A stretch of DNA of 64,000 bases from Helicobacter rodentium ATCC 700285 (GCF_000687535.1 NZ_JHWC01000006.1:1-64000), one strand, 5' to 3'; numbered from the stretch's first letter, positions 45,892 to 55,857 are shown. Program-made: numbers and translations. The notes: a model not told the origin generated them from the sequence alone.

Positions 45892-47052
45892 ATGAATGTT
45901 AATAAAATTCTACAAATAATTATTTTGATAACAACTTTTGTTTTGAATTTGTGGGGAGATAATTCCAAAAATGTTTTATTTAAAGACTTGGAACTAAAAA
46001 GTGGCGAAAACCTCAAAGTGCTTATTTTAGATGAAAATATGCGAACTTTAGAGATTATGGAAGTGAATATAAAAGAATCCAATCAACTCACGCTCAATCT
46101 ACCAAAAAATAAGAAAGTTTATGTTACTTTTATAACGCCACAAGAGGAAGAAAGTGTGGCGGATTCTAAGGTGGATTCTACAAATTTACCCACTCAAGCA
46201 TTGCAGCAACCTCAAAATCAATTAATTACTTCTCTAAAAAAAGAAACTTTAGGTCAAAAATCCAATGCGGATTCCAATACTTATATGCTTTATTCTGATG
46301 AACAAACGCTTTATGAGGGGAGATTCGAGAGAAATAAGTTTATGGGAGGGTTGTTGGGATTTGAGCCGCATAAGTTTAATTATATTATCCCTGCAAATGT
46401 GAGCAGCTCCAAAGAACCAAATCAAAGCAAACAGGTGGAAACAAAGTTTCAAATCAGTATTAAAAAAATGTTGCTAGATGACTTATTTGCTAAAGATTTG
46501 GATTTATATTTTGCTTATACACAGCAGAGTTTTTGGCAACTTTATGATAACCAAAACTCTAGACCCTTTCGTGAAAGCAATTATGAACCAAGCTTGTATT
46601 TAAGTTATCCATTAGACAAATATGATTTATTTTTTGACCGCGTAGATTTTGGTTATGTGCATCAAAGCAATGGAGGAGATTTGAACAATTCTCGCAGTTG
46701 GGATAGACTTTTTGTGGAGGGGATTTATAGTTATGAAAATTTTACTATGGCTTTAAAAGCTTGGTATAGAATCCCTGAAAGTGCCGATAAAGACGATAAT
46801 CCAGATATTACTAAGTATTTAGGTTATGGAGAATTAACATTTGGTTATTTATGGAATAAACATCTCTTGACTACAACCCTGCGCAATAATTTAAGAGAGG
46901 ACAACAAGGGTTCAATTTTACTAGATTATTCCTATCCTATTTACAAGAATCTCTATTTGTATTTGCAGTTTTTTAATGGATATGGTGAAAGTTTGCGGGA
47001 TTATAACAATTCTATCAATCGTTTTGGTGTTGGGATTTTATTTAATCGTTAG
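45892..47052 (+). CDS. pldA: Outer-membrane phospholipase A (OMPLA)
   Basis: A 386-residue outer-membrane barrel enzyme that hydrolyses phospholipids. A signal-like start (KILQIIILITTFVLNLWG) is followed by an extra periplasmic part of about 140 residues. The OMPLA barrel has the catalytic block GYVHQSNGG with His257 and Ser259. In E. coli the third residue is Asn156 in SRSWNR; here the same position is Asp271 in SRSWDR. The C-terminal strand ends in Arg after FGVGILFN. It has its own promoter and is followed by tRNA-Val on the other strand. Confidence 0.9.
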   Translation: MNVNKILQIIILITTFVLNLWGDNSKNVLFKDLELKSGENLKVLILDENMRTLEIMEVNIKESNQLTLNLPKNKKVYVTFITPQEEESVADSKVDSTNLPTQALQQPQNQLITSLKKETLGQKSNADSNTYMLYSDEQTLYEGRFERNKFMGGLLGFEPHKFNYIIPANVSSSKEPNQSKQVETKFQISIKKMLLDDLFAKDLDLYFAYTQQSFWQLYDNQNSRPFRESNYEPSLYLSYPLDKYDLFFDRVDFGYVHQSNGGDLNNSRSWDRLFVEGIYSYENFTMALKAWYRIPESADKDDNPDITKYLGYGELTFGYLWNKHLLTTTLRNNLREDNKGSILLDYSYPIYKNLYLYLQFFNGYGESLRDYNNSINRFGVGILFNR

Positions 47053-47055
47053 CAA

Positions 47056-47131
47056 TGGTGGCCACGACTGGACTTGAACCAGCGACCACTACCATGTCAA
47101 GGTAGTGCTCTACCAACTGAGCTACGCGACC
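47056..47131 (-). tRNA. tRNA-Val (anticodon GAC)
   Basis: A 76-base tRNA with encoded CCA. The acceptor GGTCGCG pairs with CGTGGCC. The D-loop has agctcagttggtagagc, the anticodon loop reads ttGACat, and the T-loop is ggttcaagtcc. The 5' end is at 47131. Confidence 0.95.
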
Positions 47132-47157
47132 AAAATGTAAAATGAAGTGCGATTCTA

Positions 47158-47640
47158 TCACGACACACTTTTATCTTTTCTTAAAAAAGCTTGGCAAAAT
47201 ATTAAAACAACACCTAAATTAATCATCACATCAGCAAAATTAAAAATTGCAAATTCAAACCCATAATGCCAAAAAATATAATCCACAACCCCGCCGTGAA
47301 TGAAGCGGTCTAATATGTTTGAAATCCCCGCACCAAAAATCATTCCAAGCGCAAGGGAATATTCTTTTAAAATTTCCTTATGCCTCCAAAGATACGCAAA
47401 GATTCCAACCAAAAGCAGAATTTGTAGATACTTTAGCCATTCCTGCAAAAATGCAAACATTGAAAACGCCACACCCTTGTTATATACAAGCAGTAGTGAA
47501 ATCACATTGGTAAAGTAAATCACATCTCCACTTTCATAGCCACTTAGGACAAAATACCACTTAATACCTTGATCTAGCGCAAATACCGCCACAAATGCGA
47601 TTCCAAACCAAAGCAAGTAAGCTGCGCGCGAGACTAGCAA
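47158..47640 (-). CDS. lspA: Lipoprotein signal peptidase (signal peptidase II)
   Basis: A 160-residue membrane aspartic protease with four helices. The catalytic aspartates are in [16 protein letters not shown] and [12 protein letters not shown]. It removes signal peptides from lipoproteins, including the putative phage Rz1-like lipoprotein at 60.3 kb. The start is TTG at 47640, overlapping the glmM stop by 7 bases. The glmM-lspA pairing is the same as H. pylori HP0075-HP0074. Confidence 0.95.
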   Translation of the reverse strand: MLVSRAAYLLWFGIAFVAVFALDQGIKWYFVLSGYESGDVIYFTNVISLLLVYNKGVAFSMFAFLQEWLKYLQILLLVGIFAYLWRHKEILKEYSLALGMIFGAGISNILDRFIHGGVVDYIFWHYGFEFAIFNFADVMINLGVVLIFCQAFLRKDKSVS

Positions 47641-48971
47641 ATTTTACCCTTAAAATAGCTTTCACATTCTTGCATTGCTTTATCTAGTGTTTTGGTGTCT
47701 TTGCCCTCAAGAAGAATCCGTAATTTGTTCTCTGTGCCACTATATCGGATTAAGTGCCTAATCTTTTGCGATTCTATATTTTTTAACAAAGATGAATAAT
47801 CTTTTAATGATTCTAAGGGTGGCTTAGAATGGACATTGAGATTCTTTAAAGTTTGCGGATAAAGTTTAAAACAATCTAGGACTTTAGAAGCAGATTTCTT
47901 GGATTTTAAAATATAGGCTATGGTTTGTAAAGCACTCACCAATCCATCGCCCGTTTTGGCAAAATCACTAAAAATAATGTGTCCGCTTTGCTCCCCTCCA
48001 AAGTTTAAGCCTTGTGCTAACATTGATTCCAAAACATATTTATCTCCCACATTGGAGCGCACAAGTGTGATTCCGTGCGATTTTAAAAATTCCTCTAGTG
48101 CATAATTGCTCATAATGGTTGCTACCACAGCGTTATTTTTTAATGTTTTATTCTCTTTAGAAGCAAGTGCTAAAATTCCAATTAGTTTGTCGCCATTTAC
48201 CACTCCACCTTTTTCATCAACCACCACAAGCCTATCAGCATCGCCATCAAGCGCAAACCCAATATCTGCACGCACCTTGCGCACTTCCTCTTGCAACATA
48301 AGCGGTTGGGTTGCTCCACAATTTTCATTGATATTAAACCCATTGGGTTCATCGTTAATCACAAAAACTTCCGCACCCAACTCACTAAAAATTGTCGGCG
48401 CAACTTTATAGGCTGCTCCATTAGCGCAATCTAACACGACACGGATTCCGTGCAGGGATAAATCTTTGGGAAAAGAATTTTTAATATGCACGATATAACG
48501 TCCCACAACATCATCAATCCGTTTGCTTGAGCCGATTTCCTTGCCTCGCTTTTGAGCGTTCTCAAGCTGATGCACATCGTTGTAAATTGCCTCAATTCTC
48601 TCCTCGTCTTTTTCATCAAGCTTATAACCACTGCGTCCAAAAAATTTGATTCCATTATCCATAAAAGGGTTATGACTAGCACTGACCATAATCCCGCCAT
48701 CACAGCGCATATCCTCTGTTAAATACGCAATCGCAGGTGTTGGCATTGGACCAATTTGAATCACCTCATAACCTACCGCTGTAAGCCCACTTACAATAGC
48801 ATTTTCTAGCATATATCCACTGCGCCTTGTGTCTTTGCCTACTAGGATTCTGTTTGTTTTGGAGTGTTCGCGGTAATAAATCCCAGCTGCAATCCCGAGT
48901 TTTAGCGCACAGAATGCGTCAAGCTTTACACCAGCTTCGCCCCTTACGCCATCTGTTCCAAAAAGTTTCAT
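47634..48971 (-). CDS. glmM: Phosphoglucosamine mutase
   Basis: A 445-residue enzyme that converts glucosamine 6-phosphate to glucosamine 1-phosphate for peptidoglycan and LPS. The phospho-Ser is in [19 protein letters not shown]. The metal site is DGDADR, and the C-terminal sugar-phosphate loop is [15 protein letters not shown]. The N-terminus [14 protein letters not shown] is classic. It is translationally coupled to lspA and divergent from rpsT. It was first called ureC in H. pylori. Confidence 0.97.
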   Translation of the reverse strand: MKLFGTDGVRGEAGVKLDAFCALKLGIAAGIYYREHSKTNRILVGKDTRRSGYMLENAIVSGLTAVGYEVIQIGPMPTPAIAYLTEDMRCDGGIMVSASHNPFMDNGIKFFGRSGYKLDEKDEERIEAIYNDVHQLENAQKRGKEIGSSKRIDDVVGRYIVHIKNSFPKDLSLHGIRVVLDCANGAAYKVAPTIFSELGAEVFVINDEPNGFNINENCGATQPLMLQEEVRKVRADIGFALDGDADRLVVVDEKGGVVNGDKLIGILALASKENKTLKNNAVVATIMSNYALEEFLKSHGITLVRSNVGDKYVLESMLAQGLNFGGEQSGHIIFSDFAKTGDGLVSALQTIAYILKSKKSASKVLDCFKLYPQTLKNLNVHSKPPLESLKDYSSLLKNIESQKIRHLIRYSGTENKLRILLEGKDTKTLDKAMQECESYFKGKIC

Positions 48972-49054
48972 TGCTACGCCTTTTATTTGCTTTTAATAAA
49001 AAATTGGCTAAAATTATAGCTTAAAAATTTCATAAAAAAAAGGATTTACACCCT

Positions 49055-49330
49055 ATGGCAAATCATAAATCAGCGCAAAAACGCATTCGTCAGACAAAAA
49101 CACGCACAGAGCGAAATCGCTACTACAAAACAAGAATCAAAAATATGACAAGAGCCTTGAGTGAGGCGATTGCAGCAAAAGATTTAAGCAAAGCTCAAGA
49201 AGTTTTTAAGCAAATCAATCAAAGCTTCCACAGCTATGTGAGCAAAGGAATCCTAACCAAAAATACTGCTGCTAGAAAAGTTAGCCGACTCAACGCTTCT
49301 GTTAAAAAACTTGCCCTAGCAAACGCTTAA
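49055..49330 (+). CDS. rpsT: 30S ribosomal protein S20
   Basis: A 91-residue basic helical protein starting [17 protein letters not shown] with the family block [21 protein letters not shown]-like and the C-terminal [20 protein letters not shown]. It binds 16S rRNA. It precedes prfA, the same order as H. pylori HP0076-HP0077. The ATG follows aaaagga. Confidence 0.97.
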   Translation: MANHKSAQKRIRQTKTRTERNRYYKTRIKNMTRALSEAIAAKDLSKAQEVFKQINQSFHSYVSKGILTKNTAARKVSRLNASVKKLALANA

Positions 49331-49345
49331 AATCAGCGTTTGTTT
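49320..49345 (+). terminator. Short hairpin after rpsT
   Basis: caaacgc (49320-49326) pairs with gcgtttg (49336-49342), followed by ttt. It overlaps the rpsT stop and probably attenuates rather than fully ends transcription into prfA. Confidence 0.5.
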
Positions 49346-49368
49346 GGAATCTCACTTAAAGCCATTTA

Positions 49369-50439
49369 ATGTTAGCACTCAAACTTCAGCCTTTTATTGC
49401 GCGTTACGATGAAATTAGCGCGTTGCTAGTGCAGCCTGATATTCTCAATGATATTAAACGCATTACCGAGCTTAGCAAAGAGCAAAGCGACTTGGAGGAG
49501 CTTGTGCAAAAGGCGCGTCAATATCTTAAGAATCTCCAAAGCATTGAAGAAAATAAAGCCTTGCTAGATGACAAAGAATTGGGCGATTTGGCAAAAGAGG
49601 AGATTAAAGAAGCAGAGACACAAAACGAAGTTTTAGAATCCGAAATTAAAGTTTTATTACTTCCCAAAGATCCCAATGATGATAAGAATATCTATTTGGA
49701 ATTGCGCGCAGGAACGGGCGGCGATGAAGCGGGAATTTTCGTAGGCGATTTGTTCCGCACTTATGTGCGCTACGCGGATTTAAAGGGTTGGAAAGTGGAG
49801 ATTATGAGTTCTAGCGAAAACAGCGTGGGAGGATACAAGGAGGTTATTGCGCTTGTAAAAGGAAGTGGCGCGTATTCTAGGCTCAAATACGAGGGTGGGA
49901 CACACCGCGTCCAACGCGTCCCCGCCACAGAATCGCAAGGACGCGTGCATACTTCCGCCATTACCGTTGCCATTATGCCAGAAGTTGATGATGTAGAAGT
50001 TAATATCAACCCCAATGATTTGAGAATTGAAGTATTCCGCGCAGGAGGACACGGGGGGCAGTGCGTTAATACCACAGATTCCGCTGTTAGAATCACGCAT
50101 ATTCCCACAGGCATTAGTGTATCAATGCAAGATGAGAAATCCCAGCATAAAAACAAGGACAAAGCCCTAAAGATTCTAAAAGCTAGAATCTATGAAGCAG
50201 AGCTAGAAGCGCAAATGGAACAAAACGCAGAGGCACGAAAGTCGCAAGTAGGAAGTGGGGATAGAAGCGAGAGAATCCGCACTTATAATTATCCGCAAAA
50301 CCGCTTAACAGACCACCGCGTTGGGCTTACATTGTATAGCTTGGAAGAAATTATGCTAAGTGGAAATTTGGATTCCGTGATTGACCCGATTGTGGCGTAT
50401 TTTCAGGCAGAGGCACTACAAAATAGCGGAATCGCATAA
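49369..50439 (+). CDS. prfA: Peptide chain release factor 1
   Basis: A 356-residue factor that ends translation at UAA and UAG. The peptidyl-hydrolysis motif GGQ is in [18 protein letters not shown], and the stop-codon-recognition tripeptide region is PATESQGR. The length is normal. The gene lies 38 bases after rpsT and before tRNA-Ser. Confidence 0.97.
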   Translation: MLALKLQPFIARYDEISALLVQPDILNDIKRITELSKEQSDLEELVQKARQYLKNLQSIEENKALLDDKELGDLAKEEIKEAETQNEVLESEIKVLLLPKDPNDDKNIYLELRAGTGGDEAGIFVGDLFRTYVRYADLKGWKVEIMSSSENSVGGYKEVIALVKGSGAYSRLKYEGGTHRVQRVPATESQGRVHTSAITVAIMPEVDDVEVNINPNDLRIEVFRAGGHGGQCVNTTDSAVRITHIPTGISVSMQDEKSQHKNKDKALKILKARIYEAELEAQMEQNAEARKSQVGSGDRSERIRTYNYPQNRLTDHRVGLTLYSLEEIMLSGNLDSVIDPIVAYFQAEALQNSGIA

Positions 50440-50602
50440 GATTCAATGCTTGAGATTGCATTTTAGTGCTAAGATTCTCCATTCTATGGAATCTTAGCGC
50501 ATTCAAAACTCCATAAAATCTTAAGAATTCCGCAAAAATATGGGATTCTTAAGTTACCTTTTACCTAAAAGTGATACAATTACATTTCTTTTTACTTTAC
50601 TT

Positions 50603-50693
50603 GGACAGATGGGTGAGTTGGCTGAAACCACATCCCTGCTAAGGATGCGTAGTCGCAAGATTACCGAGAGTTCGAATCTCTCTCTGTCCGCCA
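50603..50693 (+). tRNA. tRNA-Ser (anticodon GCT)
   Basis: A 91-base class II tRNA with a long variable arm and encoded CCA. The acceptor GGACAGA pairs with TCTGTCC. The anticodon loop is ctGCTaa, and the T-loop is agttcgaatct. It borders the accessory region that starts about 200 bases later. Confidence 0.95.
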
Positions 50694-50881
50694 CTTTTTA
50701 TCTTTCATTATTCTGTATTCTTATCTGCATCATTGCTTTTGTTGTGAATATTTTGCTATAATCTTAAATATAAAACGCCATTTAAAATCAAAGTTTTTCC
50801 ATTTAAAATCGTAGTGCTTTGATTTAAAGTGGAAAAATTTAGCAATTTTTAAGGATAAGCTAGAAAGTTTAGAAGATTTGG

Positions 50882-50887
50882 TATAAT
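50882..50887 (+). promoter_or_regulatory. Promoter -10 for the KAP NTPase
   Basis: TATAAT in ggtataattta, 32 bases before the start ATG. Confidence 0.5.
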
Positions 50888-50918
50888 TTATGTTAAAAAT
50901 AATATATTAGGGGGCTAT

Positions 50919-52691
50919 ATGTGCAGCACTTATGATATTGAGAATAAGAAAAATAATAAAGCTCTCAAGATTGCAGAATTTTTGATTGAAAATAAGATTG
51001 AAAATGTTTGTTTGGCTATACAAGGTGCTTGGGGTGCAGGTAAAACTTATTTATGGAAAGAAGTTGAAAAAGAGATTGAGAAGATAAATAAAGAGAAACA
51101 AGTTGTTTATATTGATTTATTTGGCAAGGAAAGTTACAAACAAATCCTAGAAGAAATAGTTTTGAAGGTTAATGGGATTCATAATGAGGTGCTTGAGAAA
51201 GCAGCTAAATTTACCTCTGGTGCTATAAAACTTATAGTGCCAGCAGTACCTAAAAATATTAATCTTGATTCCATTTTTTCTATTTTTAAGAAAGAGGATT
51301 TTGAGAATATTATTGTTTGTTTTGATAACATAGAAAGAAAATCTGACAAGTTGCCACTAGATGAAATTTTGGGACTTGTCAATTTGTTAAAAGAAGATAA
51401 GTCCTGTAATGTAGTTATGATTTTTAATAAAGACGAATTGGATAAACAGGAATTAAATAATCAAAAAGAACAAAAAGCGAATAGAGGACAGGAATCAAGC
51501 AGTAGTAAAGTAGAACATCCTAAAAATTGGTATGAAACCTACAAAGAAAAAATTATTGATTATGAGACTATTATTGATAATAATGATGAAATAGCACGCA
51601 AAATCATTGAGAAGAATTTAAAGTGTAATATTGAAGAAATAAAGCAAGACGTTGCAAAACTTATCCTTGAATGTTTTAAGCAAAAATTAAATAATAATTT
51701 AAGATTGCTAATAAAGATTACACAGCATATTAATTATTTTAATAAAGAATGTTTTATGCAATTTTATAATTACAAAGAACGTGAAATTTTTATAGATACT
51801 CTAAGAATACATTATCAGACTTTATTTGATGAAGTAATGAAATATTATTCAATAAAATCCGATGATAAAAATGGAATAGTTTTTCTCTGCTACAAGAAGT
51901 ATTTTAATAATTTTTGCAATTTAGAGCAACAAGAATTAGAAATTTTAAAGAACGATTTTAAAAATAGCCTAAAAAATGAAATTAGAACTAATTTTGAAAA
52001 ATATAAGGACAAATATCTTTTTGGCAATTTAAATGATAAGGAGTTTGCCAAATACATTGAATATTCATTTCCAAAATTCAATAATTATGTTAAAGACAAT
52101 GGAATGAATTATTCTATTGGTTATTATCAACATTTTTTTAATATTTATGAAAAGATAATTGGCAAGGAATTAGATTGCAAAAAAGATATTGAAAAGTCAT
52201 TCATTGAGGCTTTAGTTAAATATGAATTTAATCTATCAGCTTATCACGCTCCATTTTATAAGGATTTTTACCAAGAAATAGAAAAATTTAAAGAAAATAA
52301 TCAAGAATACAAACAATATTATCAAAAGCTTAAAGAAGAGAAATATCAAAATAAGAATATTGAATCATTTTTAGCAGAATTTGAAAAAATAACAAGCACA
52401 TTTACGATTGATGGCATAAAAAGATACAATCAATACCCATTCAAAGATATTGCAGAATATTTTCAAAAAGATAATGAATTCTGCCAAGAGTTTTCTATCT
52501 TTTTTTCTAATTTAACGGTTTCTGGGATTGAGAAATACAATCTTGAAAATAACTTATTTCTAGGATACCAATATTTTCTAAATAAAAAAGAAAATAAAAT
52601 TAAAAAAGAAAATGTCCTTATAACCCTTAAAAGCCAAGAACATGATTGTATCTTATTGAGGTTATTAGAAAAAAACAATCTCTCATCTTAA
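50919..52691 (+). CDS. KAP-family P-loop NTPase
   Basis: A 590-residue protein with Walker A GAWGAGKT (about residues 40-47) and a Walker B-like strand NIIVCFDNIERKSD (about 130-143), the combination of KAP-type NTPases. The rest is long, helical and Lys/Asn/Glu-rich, with no membrane segments. It is more AT-rich than its core neighbours, which fits horizontal transfer. It sits between tRNA-Ser and the phage repressor. Related NTPases occur in mobile elements and in antiphage systems; no partner gene proves such a role here. The ATG follows agggggc. Confidence 0.8.
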   Translation: MCSTYDIENKKNNKALKIAEFLIENKIENVCLAIQGAWGAGKTYLWKEVEKEIEKINKEKQVVYIDLFGKESYKQILEEIVLKVNGIHNEVLEKAAKFTSGAIKLIVPAVPKNINLDSIFSIFKKEDFENIIVCFDNIERKSDKLPLDEILGLVNLLKEDKSCNVVMIFNKDELDKQELNNQKEQKANRGQESSSSKVEHPKNWYETYKEKIIDYETIIDNNDEIARKIIEKNLKCNIEEIKQDVAKLILECFKQKLNNNLRLLIKITQHINYFNKECFMQFYNYKEREIFIDTLRIHYQTLFDEVMKYYSIKSDDKNGIVFLCYKKYFNNFCNLEQQELEILKNDFKNSLKNEIRTNFEKYKDKYLFGNLNDKEFAKYIEYSFPKFNNYVKDNGMNYSIGYYQHFFNIYEKIIGKELDCKKDIEKSFIEALVKYEFNLSAYHAPFYKDFYQEIEKFKENNQEYKQYYQKLKEEKYQNKNIESFLAEFEKITSTFTIDGIKRYNQYPFKDIAEYFQKDNEFCQEFSIFFSNLTVSGIEKYNLENNLFLGYQYFLNKKENKIKKENVLITLKSQEHDCILLRLLEKNNLSS

Positions 52692-52725
52692 GAGTTTTTG
52701 CAATTTAAGATGCGCTTTAACTTTT
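52684..52725 (+). terminator. Possible terminator after the KAP gene
   Basis: catcttaa (52684-52691) pairs with ttaagatg (52705-52712), followed by a T-rich stretch (ctttaacttttctt). The loop is long, so confidence is low. Confidence 0.4.
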
Positions 52726-52919
52726 CTTAAATTTATTAAGGAATTTTAAATGGTTAAAATAAAGAGTTTTTTATTCTTGATTCACAGAAGCTAAAATTAA
52801 TTTAAAAGCTGTTTAAAATCTTTTTAAACACTCAAACTCCCTTTCATTTCAAAATCTATTCTTGCTTTTTCTTAATTTTATGCTAAATTCCTTTTAATAT
52901 AAAATAATTATTGGGGATT

Positions 52920-53564
52920 ATGATGGAAATGGAAGAGATTATAGAGAAACTAAAGGATATTTTGGCGAGTGAGGGGCAAACAAAGATTAAAAGCATTGAT
53001 GTAGCCAAAGCCTTAAACATACACCCCGATACTTTCAATAGTATGAAGTTTAGAAACTCTATCCCCTATAAACAAATCCTAAACTTCCTAGAGCAAAGAA
53101 AGATTAATATCAATTACTTTTTCTTTGGAAGCTCCCCTAAAGAAAGCTTAGGAAGCGAGGAGAAGTATAGGATTCTAAAACTCTATAAAACAAATGCTTC
53201 TTTAGGAGGGGGTGGAATGAATGAGTTTGTAGAATATCAAGAAATAGTAGTGGATAATACCATGCTCAATTTCTTTCAGAGTCAAAATTGCGAATGGATT
53301 ACAAGTTTTGGCGAATCTATGGAGCCTGTCATCAAGGACGGCTCTATTTGTGTGATTGATAAGGCAAAACCATTTAAAAATAAAGGCATTTATGTCATCA
53401 ACACAAGAGAGGGGCTTTTTATTAAGCAAGTTTTTAAACAACAAAATGGAGTGATTCTGCATTCTTTTAATCCAGCCTTTAAAGATATTTTTTACAATAA
53501 TGGAGATTTTCTGATAATTGGCGCGGTTATTGGTGAAATTAGACGAATACACAGCACACACTAA
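52920..53564 (+). CDS. Phage repressor, HTH plus S24 peptidase
   Basis: A 214-residue LexA/CI-like repressor. The N-terminal HTH is SIDVAKALNIHPDTFNSMKFR. The C-terminal S24 domain has SFGESMEPVIKDGSICVID, with the catalytic Ser in ESM, and the Lys in FIKQVF. DNA damage would trigger self-cleavage through RecA and start the lytic genes. The two adjacent ATGs at 52920 and 52923 are both possible. Confidence 0.9.
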   Translation: MMEMEEIIEKLKDILASEGQTKIKSIDVAKALNIHPDTFNSMKFRNSIPYKQILNFLEQRKININYFFFGSSPKESLGSEEKYRILKLYKTNASLGGGGMNEFVEYQEIVVDNTMLNFFQSQNCEWITSFGESMEPVIKDGSICVIDKAKPFKNKGIYVINTREGLFIKQVFKQQNGVILHSFNPAFKDIFYNNGDFLIIGAVIGEIRRIHSTH

Positions 53565-53581
53565 GCTATGGAGAGTTAATG

Positions 53582-53608
53582 TTGTCTCATCAAAACAAAG
53601 GGAGACAA
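53582..53608 (+). promoter_or_regulatory. Inverted repeat overlapping the ribosome site of the next gene
   Basis: ttgtctc (53582-53588) pairs with gagacaa (53602-53608). The right arm includes the ggag ribosome site of the 100-residue gene. It could be a repressor operator or a translation-blocking hairpin. Confidence 0.4.
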
Positions 53609-53609
53609 A

Positions 53610-53912
53610 ATGAATAACCTAGCTAAAAAAGAAACACTAAGAGAAGATTTAGAAGGAATCCTTTTAACAAGATACGAAGAGACTGATGATTCTCTTTATA
53701 CTTACAATCAAAATTTAAATGTAAGATTGCAAACACTAGAGGAAATGAAAGCCTTAATCACTGCCTTGCAAGAAGTCAATAAGGACATCAAGAATGCAAA
53801 AGTCAGCAAGGATTTTAAAAGAATTGAAATCAAAGTAGAAGATTGCTTTTGTAAAAGCGTCATTTTAACCTATGTGGAATCTAGCAATTATTATAGAGAA
53901 TCTTTTGAGTAA
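53610..53912 (+). CDS. Small acidic prophage protein, unknown
   Basis: A 100-residue protein, helical, without a motif I recognise (ALITALQEVNKDIKNAKVSKDF). It directly follows the repressor with a strong ribosome site (agggagac) that lies in an inverted repeat. This position is typical for early phage regulators or anti-host proteins, but no function is assigned. Confidence 0.65.
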   Translation: MNNLAKKETLREDLEGILLTRYEETDDSLYTYNQNLNVRLQTLEEMKALITALQEVNKDIKNAKVSKDFKRIEIKVEDCFCKSVILTYVESSNYYRESFE

Positions 53913-53983
53913 TAGGAATAGGCACATTGAAGTGCCAGAAGCACTACTCTCTTTTTGTGTCATTCTTATTGAAAAAATCAAAT

Positions 53984-54682
53984 TCACCCCTCATATTCAG
54001 GGTGAAATTCTCTCTTTGGAAAGTTTAAATAGGCTGTTGGCGAAGCAGGATTTAAATTGTTTGAATCCCCCAAGATATTAAAAACATTAATATTGTGCAT
54101 AAACATATTAATGTTTGCTAATGTGGTTGTTGGTATAGCAATGGTTTTTGGTTGCCGATAGATTTGTGGTTGGGGTCGTTGTAATAGTTTGAATATAACT
54201 TCAGATTGCATTAGTCGTTCGTATAGAGAATAAATCACTTCTTTGATAAAAGTTTTATTCCCCTCTAGTAATTTCTCTTGTATCTCTTTGTCTTGATAAA
54301 TCAAGAAAGAAAATTCACTACTTAATGCTAATCTATATCCCCAACATTCTAAGTCTTGAACAAACAATATTTTTTCATTTCCTAGCCTTTTGATATTAAG
54401 CTGTAAAACATCCACATATTCATTAAAGAGATTAATCAGCTGTTGAGTTTCAAGATTTAATTGTGCATTGGGGATAATTATCATTCCATTCAGGGGTAAA
54501 TAGGCATTGTGATACGCATTAAAGAGAATAAATTTATCTAAAGGGCTTGCTTCTTTGAGTATTCTTTTTAATCTTCTAGTTTCTTTCTTTTCCTGCATAT
54601 AGGGATTGAGCCAAGCCCCAAAGAAAGCCCCTCCTAAAGTTCCGCAAACACCAATCAAACTAATCCAAACACTAGAATCCAT
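53984..54682 (-). CDS. Membrane-anchored protein of unknown function
   Basis: A 232-residue protein with one N-terminal membrane helix (about residues 5-25, VWISLIGVCGTLGGAFFGAWL) and a basic stretch right after it (KKETRRLKRILK), which predicts a cytoplasmic main part. The rest is helical with a Pro/Gln-rich zone (RPQPQIYRQPKT). It is a probable prophage cargo gene between the early genes and the methylase; superinfection exclusion proteins often look like this, but that is inference. Confidence 0.65.
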   Translation of the reverse strand: MDSSVWISLIGVCGTLGGAFFGAWLNPYMQEKKETRRLKRILKEASPLDKFILFNAYHNAYLPLNGMIIIPNAQLNLETQQLINLFNEYVDVLQLNIKRLGNEKILFVQDLECWGYRLALSSEFSFLIYQDKEIQEKLLEGNKTFIKEVIYSLYERLMQSEVIFKLLQRPQPQIYRQPKTIAIPTTTLANINMFMHNINVFNILGDSNNLNPASPTAYLNFPKREFHPEYEG

Positions 54683-54806
54683 TATTTCTCTTTATATTTT
54701 TAGTTTGAAATTCTATCTAATTCTTGAGCTTTAAATGAGCTAGATTGAATGAAAATAAAAATTATTACAAGCAATCTAGCTCATAGTTTAAGGTTTTAAA
54801 TCTCTT

Positions 54807-55598
54807 TTAATAATTCCTCACCAACAACTCCTTCCTTTTCACATTCTGTGTTTGCATATTGATTCTATATTTTGTCTCTAGAGTTTCTATGGTAAAGTTC
54901 TTATAGAGATTCCTTACTAGCTCACAATCATTATAGCTTAACAAGAATTTACCTTTGATACTCTTTAGAATCTTGCATAAATCCTTGTGGTCTTTTAAAT
55001 CAAAGGTCTTTTTGTTCTTATAATAATTCTCTGTTCCCACATAAGGAGGGTCCAAATAGAATAATGTAACATCGCTATCATATTGCTTAATAAACTCTCT
55101 AAAGTCAAGATTCTCAATACTCACGGGTTTAAGCCTTTCTGCATAGACTTGAAAGCTCTTATAAATATTCTTTATGCTTCTTGCTTTTTTACACATTGCA
55201 TAATTGTCCCTCTTGCCCCCGAAGCTATGCACAATAGAATAAAAATAAAGTGCGGCTTTTTCTATCTTGTTTCTTGGAATCTTTACTTTAGAATCCAAGA
55301 AAAAGTCTCTACCATTAAGCATTCTATTCAATTCTATTTGAAGACTCTGCGGACGTGTTTGAATGATTCTGTGTAGATTGATTAAATCCTCATTCCAATC
55401 ATTAATCACCTCATTATATTTTGCTTTAACACGCTCTTTGGCATAAAGCACAGAAAGACTACCTGCAAACACTTCACAATAGCAAGAGTGTTCAGGCATT
55501 CTCTCTACAATCTCCTTTGCCATTTTAGATTTCCCACCTACCCAAGCAAAGGGGGCTTTAAGAGTGCTAGTTTTCATTTTAAAGTTTGCATTTTCCAT
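54807..55598 (-). CDS. D12-class DNA adenine methyltransferase (Dam-like)
   Basis: A 263-residue enzyme that methylates adenine N6. Motif I (SAM binding) is FAWVGGKSKMA and motif IV is LFYLDPPYVGT, the DPPY catalytic motif. The EVFAGSLSV block is typical of the Dam/D12 class. There is no matching endonuclease gene nearby, so it is an orphan phage methylase that may protect phage DNA. The ATG follows aaaaggagttg. Confidence 0.92.
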   Translation of the reverse strand: MENANFKMKTSTLKAPFAWVGGKSKMAKEIVERMPEHSCYCEVFAGSLSVLYAKERVKAKYNEVINDWNEDLINLHRIIQTRPQSLQIELNRMLNGRDFFLDSKVKIPRNKIEKAALYFYSIVHSFGGKRDNYAMCKKARSIKNIYKSFQVYAERLKPVSIENLDFREFIKQYDSDVTLFYLDPPYVGTENYYKNKKTFDLKDHKDLCKILKSIKGKFLLSYNDCELVRNLYKNFTIETLETKYRINMQTQNVKRKELLVRNY

Positions 55599-55687
55599 TG
55601 CAACTCCTTTTAAAATGAAATTTTTTTGCTAGATTTTCAAAAGTGAGGTATCATTCCCTTGCTAGTTTTCATTAAGGGGGTTTCCCC

Positions 55688-55846
55688 TTATTCTTTATTG
55701 TTTTCTTTGATTCTTTGTTCTCTTATAATCTCTAATTTTTCACTTTGCCATTTCATAATAAGTTCCAAACAAGCACACTTTTTCTCTAAAAATTGAAGCG
55801 TATGGTTTAAAGATTTGATTTGTGCTTTTAAAGCTTTCTTTTTCAA
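55688..55846 (-). CDS. Small basic coiled-coil prophage protein
   Basis: A possible 52-residue protein starting with TTG after aaggagaag. It is a single charged helix (LKAQIKSLNHTLQFLEKKCACLELIMKWQ). No family is recognised. It lies between the tail genes and the methylase on the same strand. The good ribosome site supports it. Confidence 0.45.
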   Translation of the reverse strand: MKKKALKAQIKSLNHTLQFLEKKCACLELIMKWQSEKLEIIREQRIKENNKE

Positions 55847-55857
55847 AGGGCTTCTCC

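Noticed and set aside
49770-50162. Two long minus-strand frames inside prfA
   Set aside because: They mirror the GC-richer release-factor core (GGQ region); composition explains the openness.
50603-50693. tRNA-Ser as the attachment site of the prophage
   Set aside because: No second copy of the tRNA 3' end is visible up to 64,000, and Mu-like phages insert by transposition, not at tRNA genes. A different element carrying the KAP gene could still use it.
53872-54081. A 69-codon plus-strand frame between two prophage genes
   Set aside because: It overlaps the ends of genes on both strands and has no ribosome site; the minus-strand 232-residue gene is better supported.
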